Source: Hyaloscypha bicolor E (lineage: Eukaryota; Ascomycota; Leotiomycetes; Helotiales; Hyaloscyphaceae). Taken from it: a DNA stretch of 64,000 nucleotides. The position numbers and the translations under genes are program-made. Under the pieces are notes generated by a model. It saw only the letters and a list, made by a program, of their open reading frames with translations, searched no databases and had not been told where the DNA came from. Shown in pieces: positions 45,939-56,755 of this stretch. The DNA is taken from assembly GCF_002865645.1 (NCBI RefSeq), contig NW_020194558.1:496001-560000 (forward strand). The letters run 5' to 3'. Numbering within the stretch: position 1 is the stretch's first letter; each line of letters starts with the position of its first letter.

Positions 45939-47781
45939 ATGGCAACCGCAGTATCAACCCCCATCAAGTCCCACATGGGACTTTTCTCCTCCCGTACCGC
46001 TGGCGGACGGATGCCCTTGACACCTTCTCCCCGCACACGCACGGCAACAATGTCGAATAACAACTCATCTCCTTTCACACCCGAGAGAAAGACATTGGAC
46101 AATGAGAGCATCAAGTCATCTAAGTCAACATACGGGGGAAATCTATCGTCACACTTCACGAAGTCGGCATCAAGAACCACTCACCGTGACTCGCCAAAGT
46201 CTAATATCGCCAGAAACGCACAAACACCTCGTCGTGCTCTGGAACTCGGTGTCTCGGACTTCGCCCTTACTGGTACTGGTGCCAAGACTCCCAGCAGCAG
46301 TAAATCACGAAAAGGTCCTCTTCGACAGAAGTCTACCAAGACTACACTCTCATACGGCGATCGATTTATTCCCAATCGTGCAGCAAGCTCAGCTATTGCG
46401 ACTGTCGGCTCAGGCAAGCTCGAGCACAGCGACAAGCAGCGACCAAAGACAAGTAGCGGAGAAAGCTCAAGTGTCTTGGCATCCGGTGCGGATGATGCAT
46501 TAGCAGCACTTGGATCACTGTCATTGAACGATGATGATGAGCCATCTACATACAGCCGACCATCACCAAACACTGTTGCATACCAAGACTCTCTTGCGTC
46601 AGCTTGCGGCGTCTCTCTCAATCAACGAATCCTTGCTTTTAAGCCAGCTCCTCCCGAGTCATCAAAGCCTGTCGACCTTCGATCCCAATACAACCGACCC
46701 CTTAAGAATGCAAATGCTGCGTCTGCACAATTCAGACGTCGTGTTGCTACAGCCCCTGAACGTGTCCTCGATGCTCCTGGCCTTGTTGACGACTACTACC
46801 TGAACCTTCTTGATTGGTCTTCTGGCAACCAAGTCGCCATCGGTCTCGAGCGCAACGTCTATGTCTGGTCAGCCGAGTCTGGATCGGTCAGCTCCCTCTT
46901 GGAGACCAGCCCAGACACCTACGTCAGCAGCGTCAAATGGTCCGGCGATGGAGCATATGTCAGCGTTGGACTTGGTACAGGAGAAGTTCAGATCTGGGAT
47001 GTTGAGGAAGGCACAAAGCTCCGAAGCATGCATGGCCACGATACTCGTGTTGGCGTTATGGGATGGAACAAACACACTTTGTCAACTGGTGCTCGATCAG
47101 GTCTTGTCTTCAACCACGATGTACGAGTCGCAGAGCACAAGATTGCTGAGCTAGTCTCTCACACATCCGAAGTGTGTGGTCTGGAATGGCGCGCAGATGG
47201 TGCTCAACTTGCTACCGGTGGCAATGACAACCTCGTCTCCATCTGGGATGCTCGTTCATTGGCTGTTCCCAAGTTCACCAAGACAAACCACAAGGCTGCA
47301 GTGAAGGCTCTCAGCTGGTGCCCATGGCAACCAAACGTGCTCGCTACTGGTGGTGGATCATACGACCGTCATATCCACTTCTGGAACACAACCACTGGTG
47401 CTCGTGTCAACAGCATCGATACTGGTTCTCAGGTGACTTCTCTTCGATGGAGCCCTCATTACCGTGAGATTGTCAGCACCAGCGGCTTCCCCGACAACTC
47501 GCTCAGCATCTGGAGCTACCCCACTTTGGTTCGCAATGTTGAGATTCCTGCTCACGAGACCCGAGTCCTTCACAGCTGTCTCAGCCCGGATGGACAAATG
47601 TTGGCTACAGCTGGTAAGTTTGTTGATCGTGCTTGATGATCATAGCTAACGTTTTGCAGCTGCCGATGAGAGTCTGAAATTCTGGAAGATCTTTGAGAAG
47701 AAGGCTGGCGCAAGCTCTTCTGCTGGTGGATCAGGTACTTCTGGAAAGGCAGATATGGTCAAGCAAATGACTATCCGCTAG
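45939..47781 (+). CDS. cdc20: APC/C activator Cdc20/Slp1 family, WD40 protein
   Basis: Mitotic activator that brings substrates to the anaphase-promoting complex and is the target of the spindle checkpoint. 598 aa from exons 45939-47613 and 47660-47781. Diagnostic features: the C-box DRFIPNR at residue 141; the linker RKVATAPERVLDAPGLVDDY-type sequence (here RRRVATAPERVLDAPGLVDD); seven WD40 blades beginning YYLNLLDWSSGNQVAIGLER and including GHDTRVGVMGWNKHTLSTGA and WCPWQPNVLATGGG; and the C-terminal Ile-Arg tail (MTIR), all needed for APC/C binding. The tail and last blade require the 46-nt intron at 47614-47659. The N-terminus is Ser/Thr-Pro rich (PLTPSPRTRT), as expected of a Cdk-phosphorylated region. 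The CDC20 ending DGQMLATAAADESLKFWKIF distinguishes it from Cdh1, though separating these two paralogues by eye is not absolute. Confidence 0.92.
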
Positions 47782-48754
47782 GTGAAAGTCATCGAGCTCT
47801 CCTTAGAGCGCGGTAAAGTATAAGGACGGTTCCATACTGGCATTAGCGGGTTGGATTTTATTCAGCGTGGAGTTGGGGAGTTCTGCTTCTGCCCGCGCCC
47901 GAAAGTGCTTCACCCGGCGAATTATGCTTTGACGATGGATGACTGAAAGGGAATACGGGACGGACTTTCTGCTGGCTGGCTTTTATCATAAGTCGGGCAT
48001 TTGTACTTAGAACTAACAATGAGTATTGTAAGAGTATTGATGGATTACTTCAACTTCCAGCTTTTCCTTGGCCTCGCTCACGTGCATCGTACTCAAATTA
48101 GGAGCCCGCCTTTGTGAGTGAACGCATCGGAGATTGTTCATCTCACAGCCGGGAGAGCCTCAGAAGTACCGGTATGCAATTGACCGTAGAAGCCCCTTTC
48201 TGACATCAAGTCTTAAAGGTATTCGGCTTCTCGGGATTTTCGAGGTCGCGGTCAGTTCGCTTTGGAACGCCACTCAGACAGCGGCGATTGCGGCTCAAGC
48301 GCCATTACTAAGCCACTTAGCCCCATCACGCTGCCTATTACCCAGCAAAAGCGTCCATCCCTCTACAACCCCCACAGCGCCGGACGAGCATCGTCCACTA
48401 CGTCTACAATTTATCCATAACCGACGGCAGTCAAGGTCTACGGGGAGCGCATAGCGGTCAGGAAGGTCAGGAAAGGGCTACAGAAGATCGCGGGGTCGTT
48501 GCGTGGGGTGTTGGCTGTGTGCGACCGGAGTGTCACCTCTCTCGACACCGTCGGACAAAGAAGATCTCTCAACACATAGGGACCTTCGATCACCGTCGAG
48601 ATCAGATCCTCTACACTGTCTCCTCCGTATCCTGCGTATCTCACCATCGTCCGCTGTTCTTGTGGTCGTCGCATCCCTTGGAGCGTGGCAAGCCTCCTCG
48701 CCTCTTCGCTACACCTCCAACAATCACGACCAGCGCCAGCGTTACAAGGGCAAG
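47782..48754. other. Intergenic / TFIIA leader
   Basis: 3' region of cdc20 followed by the upstream region of the TFIIA gene. Overlapping open frames between 48438 and 48750 are out of frame with it and have no motif. Confidence 0.45.
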
Positions 48755-50702
48755 ATGTCGAACAACCAAGTCGGAACCGTATACCAACAGATCATCCAGG
48801 ATGTTGTCGAATCGTCGCGCGTCGACTTCGAGGAGGGTGGCGTTGATGAACATGTGCTTGAGGAACTGAAACAGGTAAGTCCTCACCTTTCCATCCTCTC
48901 TATTGGTGCCATCGATGCGTCGTCTGTTTCGCTTTCAATAAATGCCCCATCAATTCCCCTGTCGTTGCTCTTCATTCTGATGGCGCCGAGAGTATCGAGG
49001 AGTGCTGGTGGTGATATAAAGCGATGTGTTGCTGCCTGCGCTGTGTTACTCACCTCGTTCGCAGCGAGCGCTGCTGGGGTCAGACCTCGAGTTTTCGCGG
49101 GTGGGCGAGCCTCTGTATTTGCAGACCATTTTATACCCGAAGCGTCGCCAGCCCAGGGCCTGCCAAGCCGCTAGGACGCTTTGGGAACATATAGATCACG
49201 TGGCGGCTGGCACTCTTCTTTCCCATCCTTCACAATTTTTTCAGCTATGATTTCGTTGATGATTTACATCTCATTAGAGGTGACAATATACTGACTTCTC
49301 CTTCAGGGCTGGCAATCCAAGCTCTCGCAACTGGGCGTCGCTACCTTTCCTTGGGACCCCAAGCCCGAACCCCAACCCACCATCTCCAACCCGCCCACCG
49401 TCCCCTCAAATGCAGGCAACTACCAATCCATAGGTACACCCCCCATCAACCAATCCCAGCCCGGCCTGCCTATGCCCCAGATCTCCAATGGCCCGCGCAT
49501 CAAGGCTGAGCCAGGTCTCGAGTCACCCCTCGGCATGAACCAGCCCTCGCCTTATCAAAATCAACCTATGCCCGCCCTCCAGAATGCTACCACCGCACAA
49601 CAAAGAGCTGCAGCACATCTGCATCAGAACTATGGTCCTCGAGCCGCTGCAAGCATTAACGCAATCCAGTCAGGAGGCCAGCCCCAGCAGAATGGCAACC
49701 CGACGATGCAGCAGTTGCAAATGATGCAGCAGCGTGCTGCGCTCGCACAGGCGCAAGGTCAAGGCATGCAGCAAGGCCAGCGACCTCAAATAACCCAAGA
49801 GCAGTACCAGCGGATGATGCAGCAGAACACCACGAACCAGATGCAGCAAGCGCGACAGAACGGCCAACATCCGCAAAATCCCAATAACCCAAACTCTCAA
49901 AATCAAAATGGCCAAGGTCAGAACGGTTACCAAGGCCCACCGCAGACTGATGGACCCGGCGATGAGGAAACGGAGAGTTTTGGCGTCATTGCGCAGGGTG
50001 GCGAGGTCATGGGACGGGTGGAGATTGATAATTTAATCAGAGCGCAGATCGAGAGTATGGGACGACATATGGAGGGCGGTGGATTGATGTTACCTTTGCG
50101 TAAAGCTCCCTCCTCTACCGCCCGGGGCCGACGCCAACTTGAGCGGCAACGTCTGCGCCAGGCCCGGAATCAACGCCAAGAGAACGGTGAGGGCCAAATG
50201 GATGGCGGCGACGATGACGATGTTAAGCCCGAGGAGTTAGATGAAGATGCGATTAACTCGGATCTCGACGATCCGGATGAGGGATTGAACGATGAGGAGG
50301 ATGAGGATGAGGGCATGGGGCATATTATGCTTTGTATGTATGATAAGGTGCAGAGGGTTAAGAATAAGTGGTATGTCCCCCTCTCCCTCTTTTCCTTTCT
50401 CTCCCCTCCCCGTCTCCCCTAAATCCTACCTCTCTCTCTTCCTTGTTGTACTCTGTACTACTGGCGAATGGAGAGCTAACGCCTCTGGGGGTCGATGGTA
50501 CCGCTCCTTTCTCCACTACACGCACGTTCAAGGAAACTGGAGTTGTGGATGGAGTTAGGGCTGGGTTGGGGTTGGGTTGGCTTTGAGAGATCTATGATTT
50601 GCTGACGCAAAGAACAGGAAGTGCGTTATGAAAGATGGTGTCCTCACCGTCAATGGCCGGGAATACGTGTTCCATAAGGCGAGCGGGGAGTATGAGTGGT
50701 AG
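48755..50702 (+). CDS. toa1: TFIIA large (alpha/beta) subunit, Toa1
   Basis: RNA polymerase II general factor that stabilises TBP on the TATA box. 422 aa from exons 48755-48874, 49307-50370 and 50618-50702. The N-terminal helical domain is VGTVYQQIIQDVVESSRVDF, then HVLEELKQGWQSKLSQLGV across a long 432-nt first intron. The middle is a Gln/Asn/Pro-rich linker (MMQQRAALAQAQGQGMQQ; QNPNNPNSQNQNGQGQNG). An acidic stretch (GGDDDDVKPEELDEDAINSD, DDPDEGLNDEEDEDEG) precedes the C-terminal beta-barrel half: MLCMYDKVQRVKNKWKCVMK and DGVLTVNGREYVFHKASGEY, ending EW. The second intron (247 nt) splits the NKW codon. Both conserved ends are present, so the gene is complete. Introns are much longer than others in this window. 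Confidence 0.93.
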
Positions 50703-52297
50703 ATCCCACTCCCCCATCTCCTCTGTGTTCTTCCTCGGCCATCGGCCGTCCGCGGATTTCTTGCGCTGCTTTTGACAGCGCACAAAAAATCCCTCGCCTA
50801 CTCTAAGGCTTCAATTTACTTTGGCTTCTCTGTCGATCACACCACACCAAAAATAACTCATCTGCGACCTCGCCTTGATTTCCGAATAGATTTCTCCTCT
50901 CTGCGTTTCGTTTTCTCCTGCCGGCTTTGGGGGAGGGTGTATCGTGCATGGATTGACCTGGCAGTTCGTTTTCCTAGGTCGTAGGGCGAGGTGATAGATT
51001 GGCAGGTGGGGACATAAATTGAATACCCAGTGGGTGGAGAGGAAATACATTGGCATGGCGTGGGATGGAGAAAGGGAGACATACGCATGCATGCGTGGAA
51101 TTGAATGGGATTTGGGCAGACGTCTTTCGATGCTGCTAGGGGTGCTGGAGTGTATCATAGTCTTTCTTCTAGCTCTGAGTTGAGAATGGGAGATGGTTAT
51201 TTCTTTGAGATTCTGAATTGCGTTTGATTTGTGAATGATTTTTGAGACTTGAAGGGTGGTGGGAGCAGGGTTGGGCCAAAGTGGGAGGGTGAATATCCTT
51301 TCTCTCGCCTATCTTCCAGGGGCGATTGGCTGGAAGGCTGTGAGATATCATGGCTGGAGCCGGCAATCCTTCTTTACATATATACAGTCCGCGCATAGTT
51401 GGAGATGTAGTGAGGAGTATGGTGTGTCCTTGTAGAGACCCTAGGGTGTCCGGGATGATGTGCGGTGCTGCTGGGGGGAGTTCGCGCTGTCAAGTTTGAG
51501 ACTCAGAGGCATTTGTGTAGCAAAGACATGTATAATTTTGAGTTTCAACATTAAACATTTTCGCCGCGAACAATTGGCATCACTCTATCCCTCAGTCCGT
51601 CGTAGGCTGGGATACCGCGAAGGCGACGATGAATCCTCGCTCAAAGACGCGTTTGTGTGAACTATCTAGGTCGAGAGAGTTTATCCTCGTCCCATGTGGG
51701 AGCAATGGGGAGCTGTAGAACTAGATCACAGTTTTGCTGAAGATAGTGACAAGGGATTGTCTAAGTCTATCACAACTTATCTCGACGCCCCTAATTAATG
51801 GTCGGACTTAACGTCGCTCTAAAGGAAAGGTCCCTTTAGCGCGATGTTAAGTCCGACTATTAGATACTTTTTTTTAGGCAACCAGACATTTGGCCTATCG
51901 CTAGCAGCGGACATTCCGAAACGGGACACAGTGTGCAGCTTTTCGGTCAGAATACCCCTTTTGTCATCAGACCTTGCGGGGATTCCTTTAGGTTTGTGAG
52001 TGCCTGTTACATTGACGAACTCATGTTTGGGAAGGCAGTCAATCAGTGGAGAGCTGGGAAGCTAAAGAGCAATGGAGCCGCTTGGGATGAGAGATTAGTG
52101 AGAGGAACACCAAGCTGCGAGTCACACAATCCTCGGGTCTCCAAGAATGATTCTCACTGAATCTCTCGACCTACCTACCGGGAGTGAAATCCCTCCGTCA
52201 TCCCCCGACGATCTACCTCAATGCCTCTCCACGAATTTCTGTTATACCTGTACTTGCTCCTCGCAACAAAGGTTCGAGTGCATTTCTCAGAATAAAA
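50703..52297. other. Intergenic with one foldback sequence
   Basis: Convergent 3' regions of TFIIA and the gene at 52298. No gene supported; open frames lack motifs. A 67-bp foldback is listed separately. Confidence 0.45.
51796..51862. repeat. 67-bp inverted repeat (foldback)
   Basis: The left arm TAATGGTCGGACTTAACGTC plus GCTCTAAAGG pairs with the right arm CCCTTTAGCGCGATGTTAAG plus TCCGACTATTA over about 30 bp with four mismatches and a loop of a few bases. It could be a tiny foldback transposon or an RNA hairpin/terminator. Confidence 0.6.
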
Positions 52298-53848
52298 CTA
52301 TTTTACGTTTGGCATCGCTGGTCCTGCCCAGTACCTCATAACAACATGCTCCGGTAGCGGTTTCCTTCCTTGCTTCGAGACAAAAACGTGCAAAGCTACA
52401 GGCTTAACACCATGTTCATAAATCCCTATACAAGCTTTCTCCTTGGTGCACTGGACGGATTCCCGTAACTGCGACAGCAGACTCGCTAACTTCCGCAGTG
52501 CATCTTGGTTCGCCTCCTTTCTCTCCCAATCCTCGAATCGATCTCTAACCTGACCAATATCGACGCTGTCGAAAGTGCCGTTGGCATGATGGCCTGTAAT
52601 TAGATAAGGTGTGCGGCCGAACCACAGCTGTGGCAAGATCTTTGACAGAGAACTTGACTTCGTGCGTGTCTTGATTTCTGCAGTACTTGACTGTGCAGTA
52701 ATGGTTCCGCGAGGAATGACACAGACTGAGGTATGGGGCGATACGTTACTGTTCAACGTCGGAGCGCGTATTTGTAACGAGTCTAAAGAATCAACAAGAG
52801 ATACAGTCTCATCTCGAGGGGCCTCGCTGGTCTCCTCCTTCTCTGGTGACTTGGTTTCTGCGGGAACCTTGAGGCAAGCATCAACTTCAAAGCGGATGGC
52901 GCAGCTCAAATCCCCCAAGTTGTATCGTAGAACGCGATGATGACTGGAGCTGTCTTCCAACCCCGACGGTAATTGTGTGAATATACGTTCAAAGTTATGA
53001 CCGTACCCCGGCCCACCAGACCCACGGATCATCTGCTTTGCATTCTTCTCGCATCTTTCAATGATCAGAGTATTTCGCACTATGTGAAGGTTGATACGGA
53101 AGCTGTCCTGGTTGCGTCCGCGACAGAAGTCCAGGAGCTTTCGCATGCTGTTGCGGTTGACGAGGACGTCGACTGTGTCGAAACGGAGGCTTGGACTCAT
53201 GACCCCAACAGCCTGGAACACTACCTCGAAGGGGTACTCAGGGATGCGTGAGGCGTTTTGGTCGATGAAGTGCATTCCGGAGTCTTTCGGGACGCTTACT
53301 GGTAAGCTCATGTCTTTCCAAACTGCGGCGCCGCCTAAGTGAGAGTCAGAGTGCACTGCAATAAGGGTAACCCGTTACCTGGGACATAGGTTGTAGGTGC
53401 TTTATGATTCGCCCAGTTGTAGCTGCATATGAGCTCATAGCCAGTGCTGCTTGATACTGGGGTGTCTGCTGGCTTAAGTGACGAGACTTCAATAGTATCA
53501 ATCTTTCCTCCAACATCTTTGACCATCCACTGGTCTCTCGTCGCTTGCAATTTCAGACTGGCTGCACCCTGTCGGAATTTGGTTAGTTTTTAAGGGCACC
53601 CCAACCCGATACTACAGTAATACTCGCCGAACTGCAGCAGTACTTAGCCCACCTACCTGAGAGGAGCTTTGCAAGCCAGAGCCATAACTATTCCGCGTGC
53701 TTGCAGGACCGAGTGCTGAGGGTGTGCACCTTGTAGCCCAAACAAACTGGGCTCTGTCCCGCTTATGTTGTTCAAGGGCGTCACGACTTATGAATTGTCG
53801 TCCACAGCCGCATGAGAATATGTCGCCGCTCGAGGAAATTGACTCCAT
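52298..53848 (-). CDS. Conserved fungal protein of unknown function, C2H2-like N-terminus
   Basis: 472 aa from exons 53657-53848, 53379-53568 and 52298-53334 (introns 53569-53656 and 53335-53378). ATG at 53848. The body matches a widespread Pezizomycotina family often labelled 'geranylgeranyl pyrophosphate synthetase' in databases, without any prenyl-synthase DDxxD motif here; I regard that label as wrong. Family landmarks: LICSYNWANHKAPTTYVPGG, DSGMHFIDQNASRIPEYPFE, NSMRKLLDFCRGRNQDSFRI and NTLIIERCE, GYGHNFERIFTQLPSG, LRYNLGDLSCAIRFEVDACL, and the C-terminal LWFGRTPYLITGHH. In front is a zinc-finger-like start (FSCGCGRQFISRDALEQHKR, that is C-x-C then H, second His not evident). No function can be named. 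Confidence 0.78.
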
Positions 53849-54528
53849 TTCTAGCGTCTCAACCGAGTCGGTGTTACGAGTGAATGCGTTTTGCTGTACT
53901 GGATGCAGTTGAGCGAGGATGAAGGTAAGACGATGGAAATCATAAAGGGGAGGACAAAGGTTCGAGTGTGGATGCGTTGGCAGATTCTCTCGCTAAACAT
54001 TTTGGGTTAAAGCCTCTTGTAAGAACCAGAGATTTTAAAGCGACCCTAAGCTTCCGAACTCGCAGCTTCCATATATCTTTTGTTCTACAGGGATTTCACA
54101 TGCATCTCTCGACGTGCCCAAGAACCAGTGTTTTCGCTCAAACAGTGATCAAATAAGTAGTGCTACTCCGAATCCTCCTCAAAGCCACACCGACTTCTTC
54201 AGAGGGCAAATAGGGGTTAAGCGAGACACGACCTCGCGGGGTGCAAATATCGACCTTTTCAATACCACTTAAAACTTACCACAGAATGACTCTTGCCCGA
54301 TATCTATCAACTGCTTCTTGAAATTTTGCGTTATTTGAATGTAGAAGATTCTAAATCATTGCGAAGTGAAACTTGTGCCGCGTTGTGGCTAAAGCATGCC
54401 ACTTGGCCTACGCCTCCACCAAGGCCGCTGCACAGCGCTGTATTCGGAAGATGGGCGTGACTAGATGAGACAAGCTCGCAACCTACATCTCAGCCACGCT
54501 TGGAACTCCTTTCCCAAATTTTCTCGGC
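53849..54528. other. Intergenic, no gene supported
   Basis: Upstream region of the minus-strand gene at 52298-53848. Nothing recognised. Confidence 0.4.
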
Positions 54529-54986
54529 TACGTGAGCGTATCAGCTCTCAACACATCTACTGTCCGATTGTGTTCAAAATACTCAAACCGGAATACAACA
54601 TTTGATCTTTTTCTATTATGGAAATGAACGCGGTTCAAGTTTCAGGGGGCTTTGCAAAGCAGCCAATGGCGAGCTGTATGGTATGAAATATTAAGAAATC
54701 CCGATCACTTTGAGAGGTCTGTCTTTCTCTAGATGTGTCATATTCAGCCGACGGCCACTCAATCACAATCAATCTTCGAAATCCAACCGACTGCACGCTT
54801 TGCGCGTTGTTCATCAGTCTATTCTCGATTTCAGGGGATTCAAATCCTTTCAATGTTCATTATTATGTGCTTATGCGACACGGGTATTTCGTGCGAGCCT
54901 TTGATCTGCAGGTTGGGGGAGACAATTTTGCATACCTTCGTTTGTCGTTACATCCTCATGGTAATATTCAAAACGTCAGCTTTTAA
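54529..54986 (+). other. Coding-like stretch, unidentified
   Basis: An open frame from about 54529 (AYQLSTHLLSDCVQNTQTGI, QHLIFFYYGNERGSSFRGLC) joins, by a 51-nt GT-AG intron (54682-54732), to VSYSADGHSITINLRNPTDC, ALFISLFSISGDSNPFNVHY and AFDLQVGGDNFAYLRLSLHP, ending in a TAA at 54984-54986. No ATG opens the frame and I do not know the family. It could be a gene tail, a relic, or chance. Confidence 0.22.
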
Positions 54987-56402
54987 AGGAAGGAATCATA
55001 ACCTTAAACAAATCTAGAAACTTAGATTATAGATGAGAAGATAAAGCCTTGTAAGACTATCCTTCCGAAATCAACCCATTCGAAAGAAAGCTTCCAACAA
55101 GCAGATAACTTGCTGACAGATTGCGTGGAGAATCATCAAATTCGCGAGGATATATTTCCACTGGGCCCATTTATCCCGATACGACTGATTGAAATCAAAA
55201 GGAGAGGCGGTAACCGCTTGCAAGTCCGACTGATACATGGAACATCACTGAAAACGCGGGTAAAATACTACACTAAATCATTGTTGGGGGCGTAGCATGC
55301 CATTCAAGTCTATTAAAGAGAATTTAGAATCGTGCATGGATGAGATTTTGTTTGAGGCAATATCCAAGGTTTTCAAAGGCGCCATTTATGTTGCCATCAG
55401 TTGCAATATCCGGTATATTTGGGCCGACTCATGTAAGTACGGTATGGCTGTGTGGTTCACTACTGTAGTAGCGAATCGTAGACATTATACAAGATTCAGT
55501 TCCAGACTGACGTCATGAGTCCTCTCTCATGGAATCCGTTTACCATTGTTTCTTCAACATTTCAGTACCTTAGCTCAAGTTAGTCCCTGAGTACTCCCTA
55601 TTACGTTTCTAGAAGGGCTTATAATTTAAATAATAATTCGTAGTATAGTTAGTAGCTTAAGAATCTCGATTTACGCACAAAGCGTTTGGTGCCCCTGGGC
55701 TAAAATTGGACTGGAAAGGCAGTTTCGGTCCAACTTTCGGACGCGACTGTACTGCTGTAATCCATTAGCTCTGTTTGTTGGCGCCACGTGAGGGGCAGCT
55801 CCGAAAAGGTGAAAGTGAGTTTCTAAGGGGCCTCCTCTGGAATAAAGATTAAAAAGAGATAACAGCTGAACATATCAACGGTTAAATAACAAAGAGGGGT
55901 CATAGGGAGCTGACCCGACGAATCTTCAATTTTGGAGGAGCTGCAAGCACCCAAAACAGTGTTGTAGACTTGTGTCAATCCTATTGAATTTCGTCTTGAA
56001 GCTTAATAAACGTTTGATTTCTCGAGAAAATAGTAAACCAGATGCTCCGGATGAAAGAATTTAGGCAAAGAGATAGACAGAATCAATACACAACTGGAGT
56101 TCAAGATGGGTATATCTAAGATAAATCCACACTTTTGTTGTGTAGGCGGTTCATTTACCATTGTATAACGAGATAATTAGTAAAAGTGGAACTGAAGTAA
56201 TTGGCTATTTATGATCTTGAATTTCCCTCAATAGGGATTGCAGGTGCTGTAGTGATATGCACACCGGAATGAAACAACCCAACCCCGAGCCTGCTGCAGA
56301 CCCCCAAACGCCGAATGACTTCCAAGACAACTTGTAATACCTCGATCTTTATGTACTCACACCCTATTGTTTTCTCTCTTGAACCTCTGCACCAACACTC
56401 TA
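54987..56402. other. AT-leaning tract, weak open frames
   Basis: Two plus frames, 55110-55295 (IREDIFPLGPFIPIRLIEIK) and 55297-55518 (ATG, MPFKSIKENLESCMDEILFE), look mildly protein-like but unrecognised. The rest is AT-rich and featureless. Confidence 0.3.
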
Positions 56403-56755
56403 TTACCACTTTGCTCTCTCAAACTCCGACGCCGTCCGATTCCATGGCTTCGCTGCCTTCGCTTTATTCATCAGTTGCGTCCGATCATAAATTGTATCTC
56501 TGAAATACAAAGTCAGCCATTCTGAAACACCATGAGACTTGGAGTTTTGAAGAATGGCTCTTACAATCGATCTTGTTGAGGTTGTGGCTTGGCATTGTAA
56601 GGTCTTCTTTCTCCCCAACCGTGCGTTGACTCTCGATCCTTCAAGCTTGCAATATTGTAGACTTCGGTGATTCCTGCAATAGTGCCAACGATGCCAACAA
56701 AGGCAATGGAGAAGTTTCACAGGATGTGCGCTGTAACTGCTGGAGGGGTGGCCAT
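56403..56755 (-). pseudogene. Small conserved-looking gene with in-frame TGA
   Basis: From ATG 56755 the frame reads MATPPAVTAHIL, then a TGA at 56717-56719, then NFSIAFVGIVGTIAGITEVY, NIASLKDRESTHGWGERRPY and NAKPQPQQDR. A 65-nt intron (56500-56564) joins LDTIYDRTQLMNKAKAAKPW and NRTASEFERAKW before TAA. The hydrophobic segment could be a single membrane helix. No short intron I tried removes the TGA while keeping frame, so the copy is probably broken at codon 13, unless stop read-through or a sequencing variant applies. Family not recognised. Confidence 0.45.

Noticed and set aside
49656..49940. Leu-rich minus frames opposite TFIIA
   Set aside because: Complement of the Gln/Asn-rich linker of Toa1; composition artefact.
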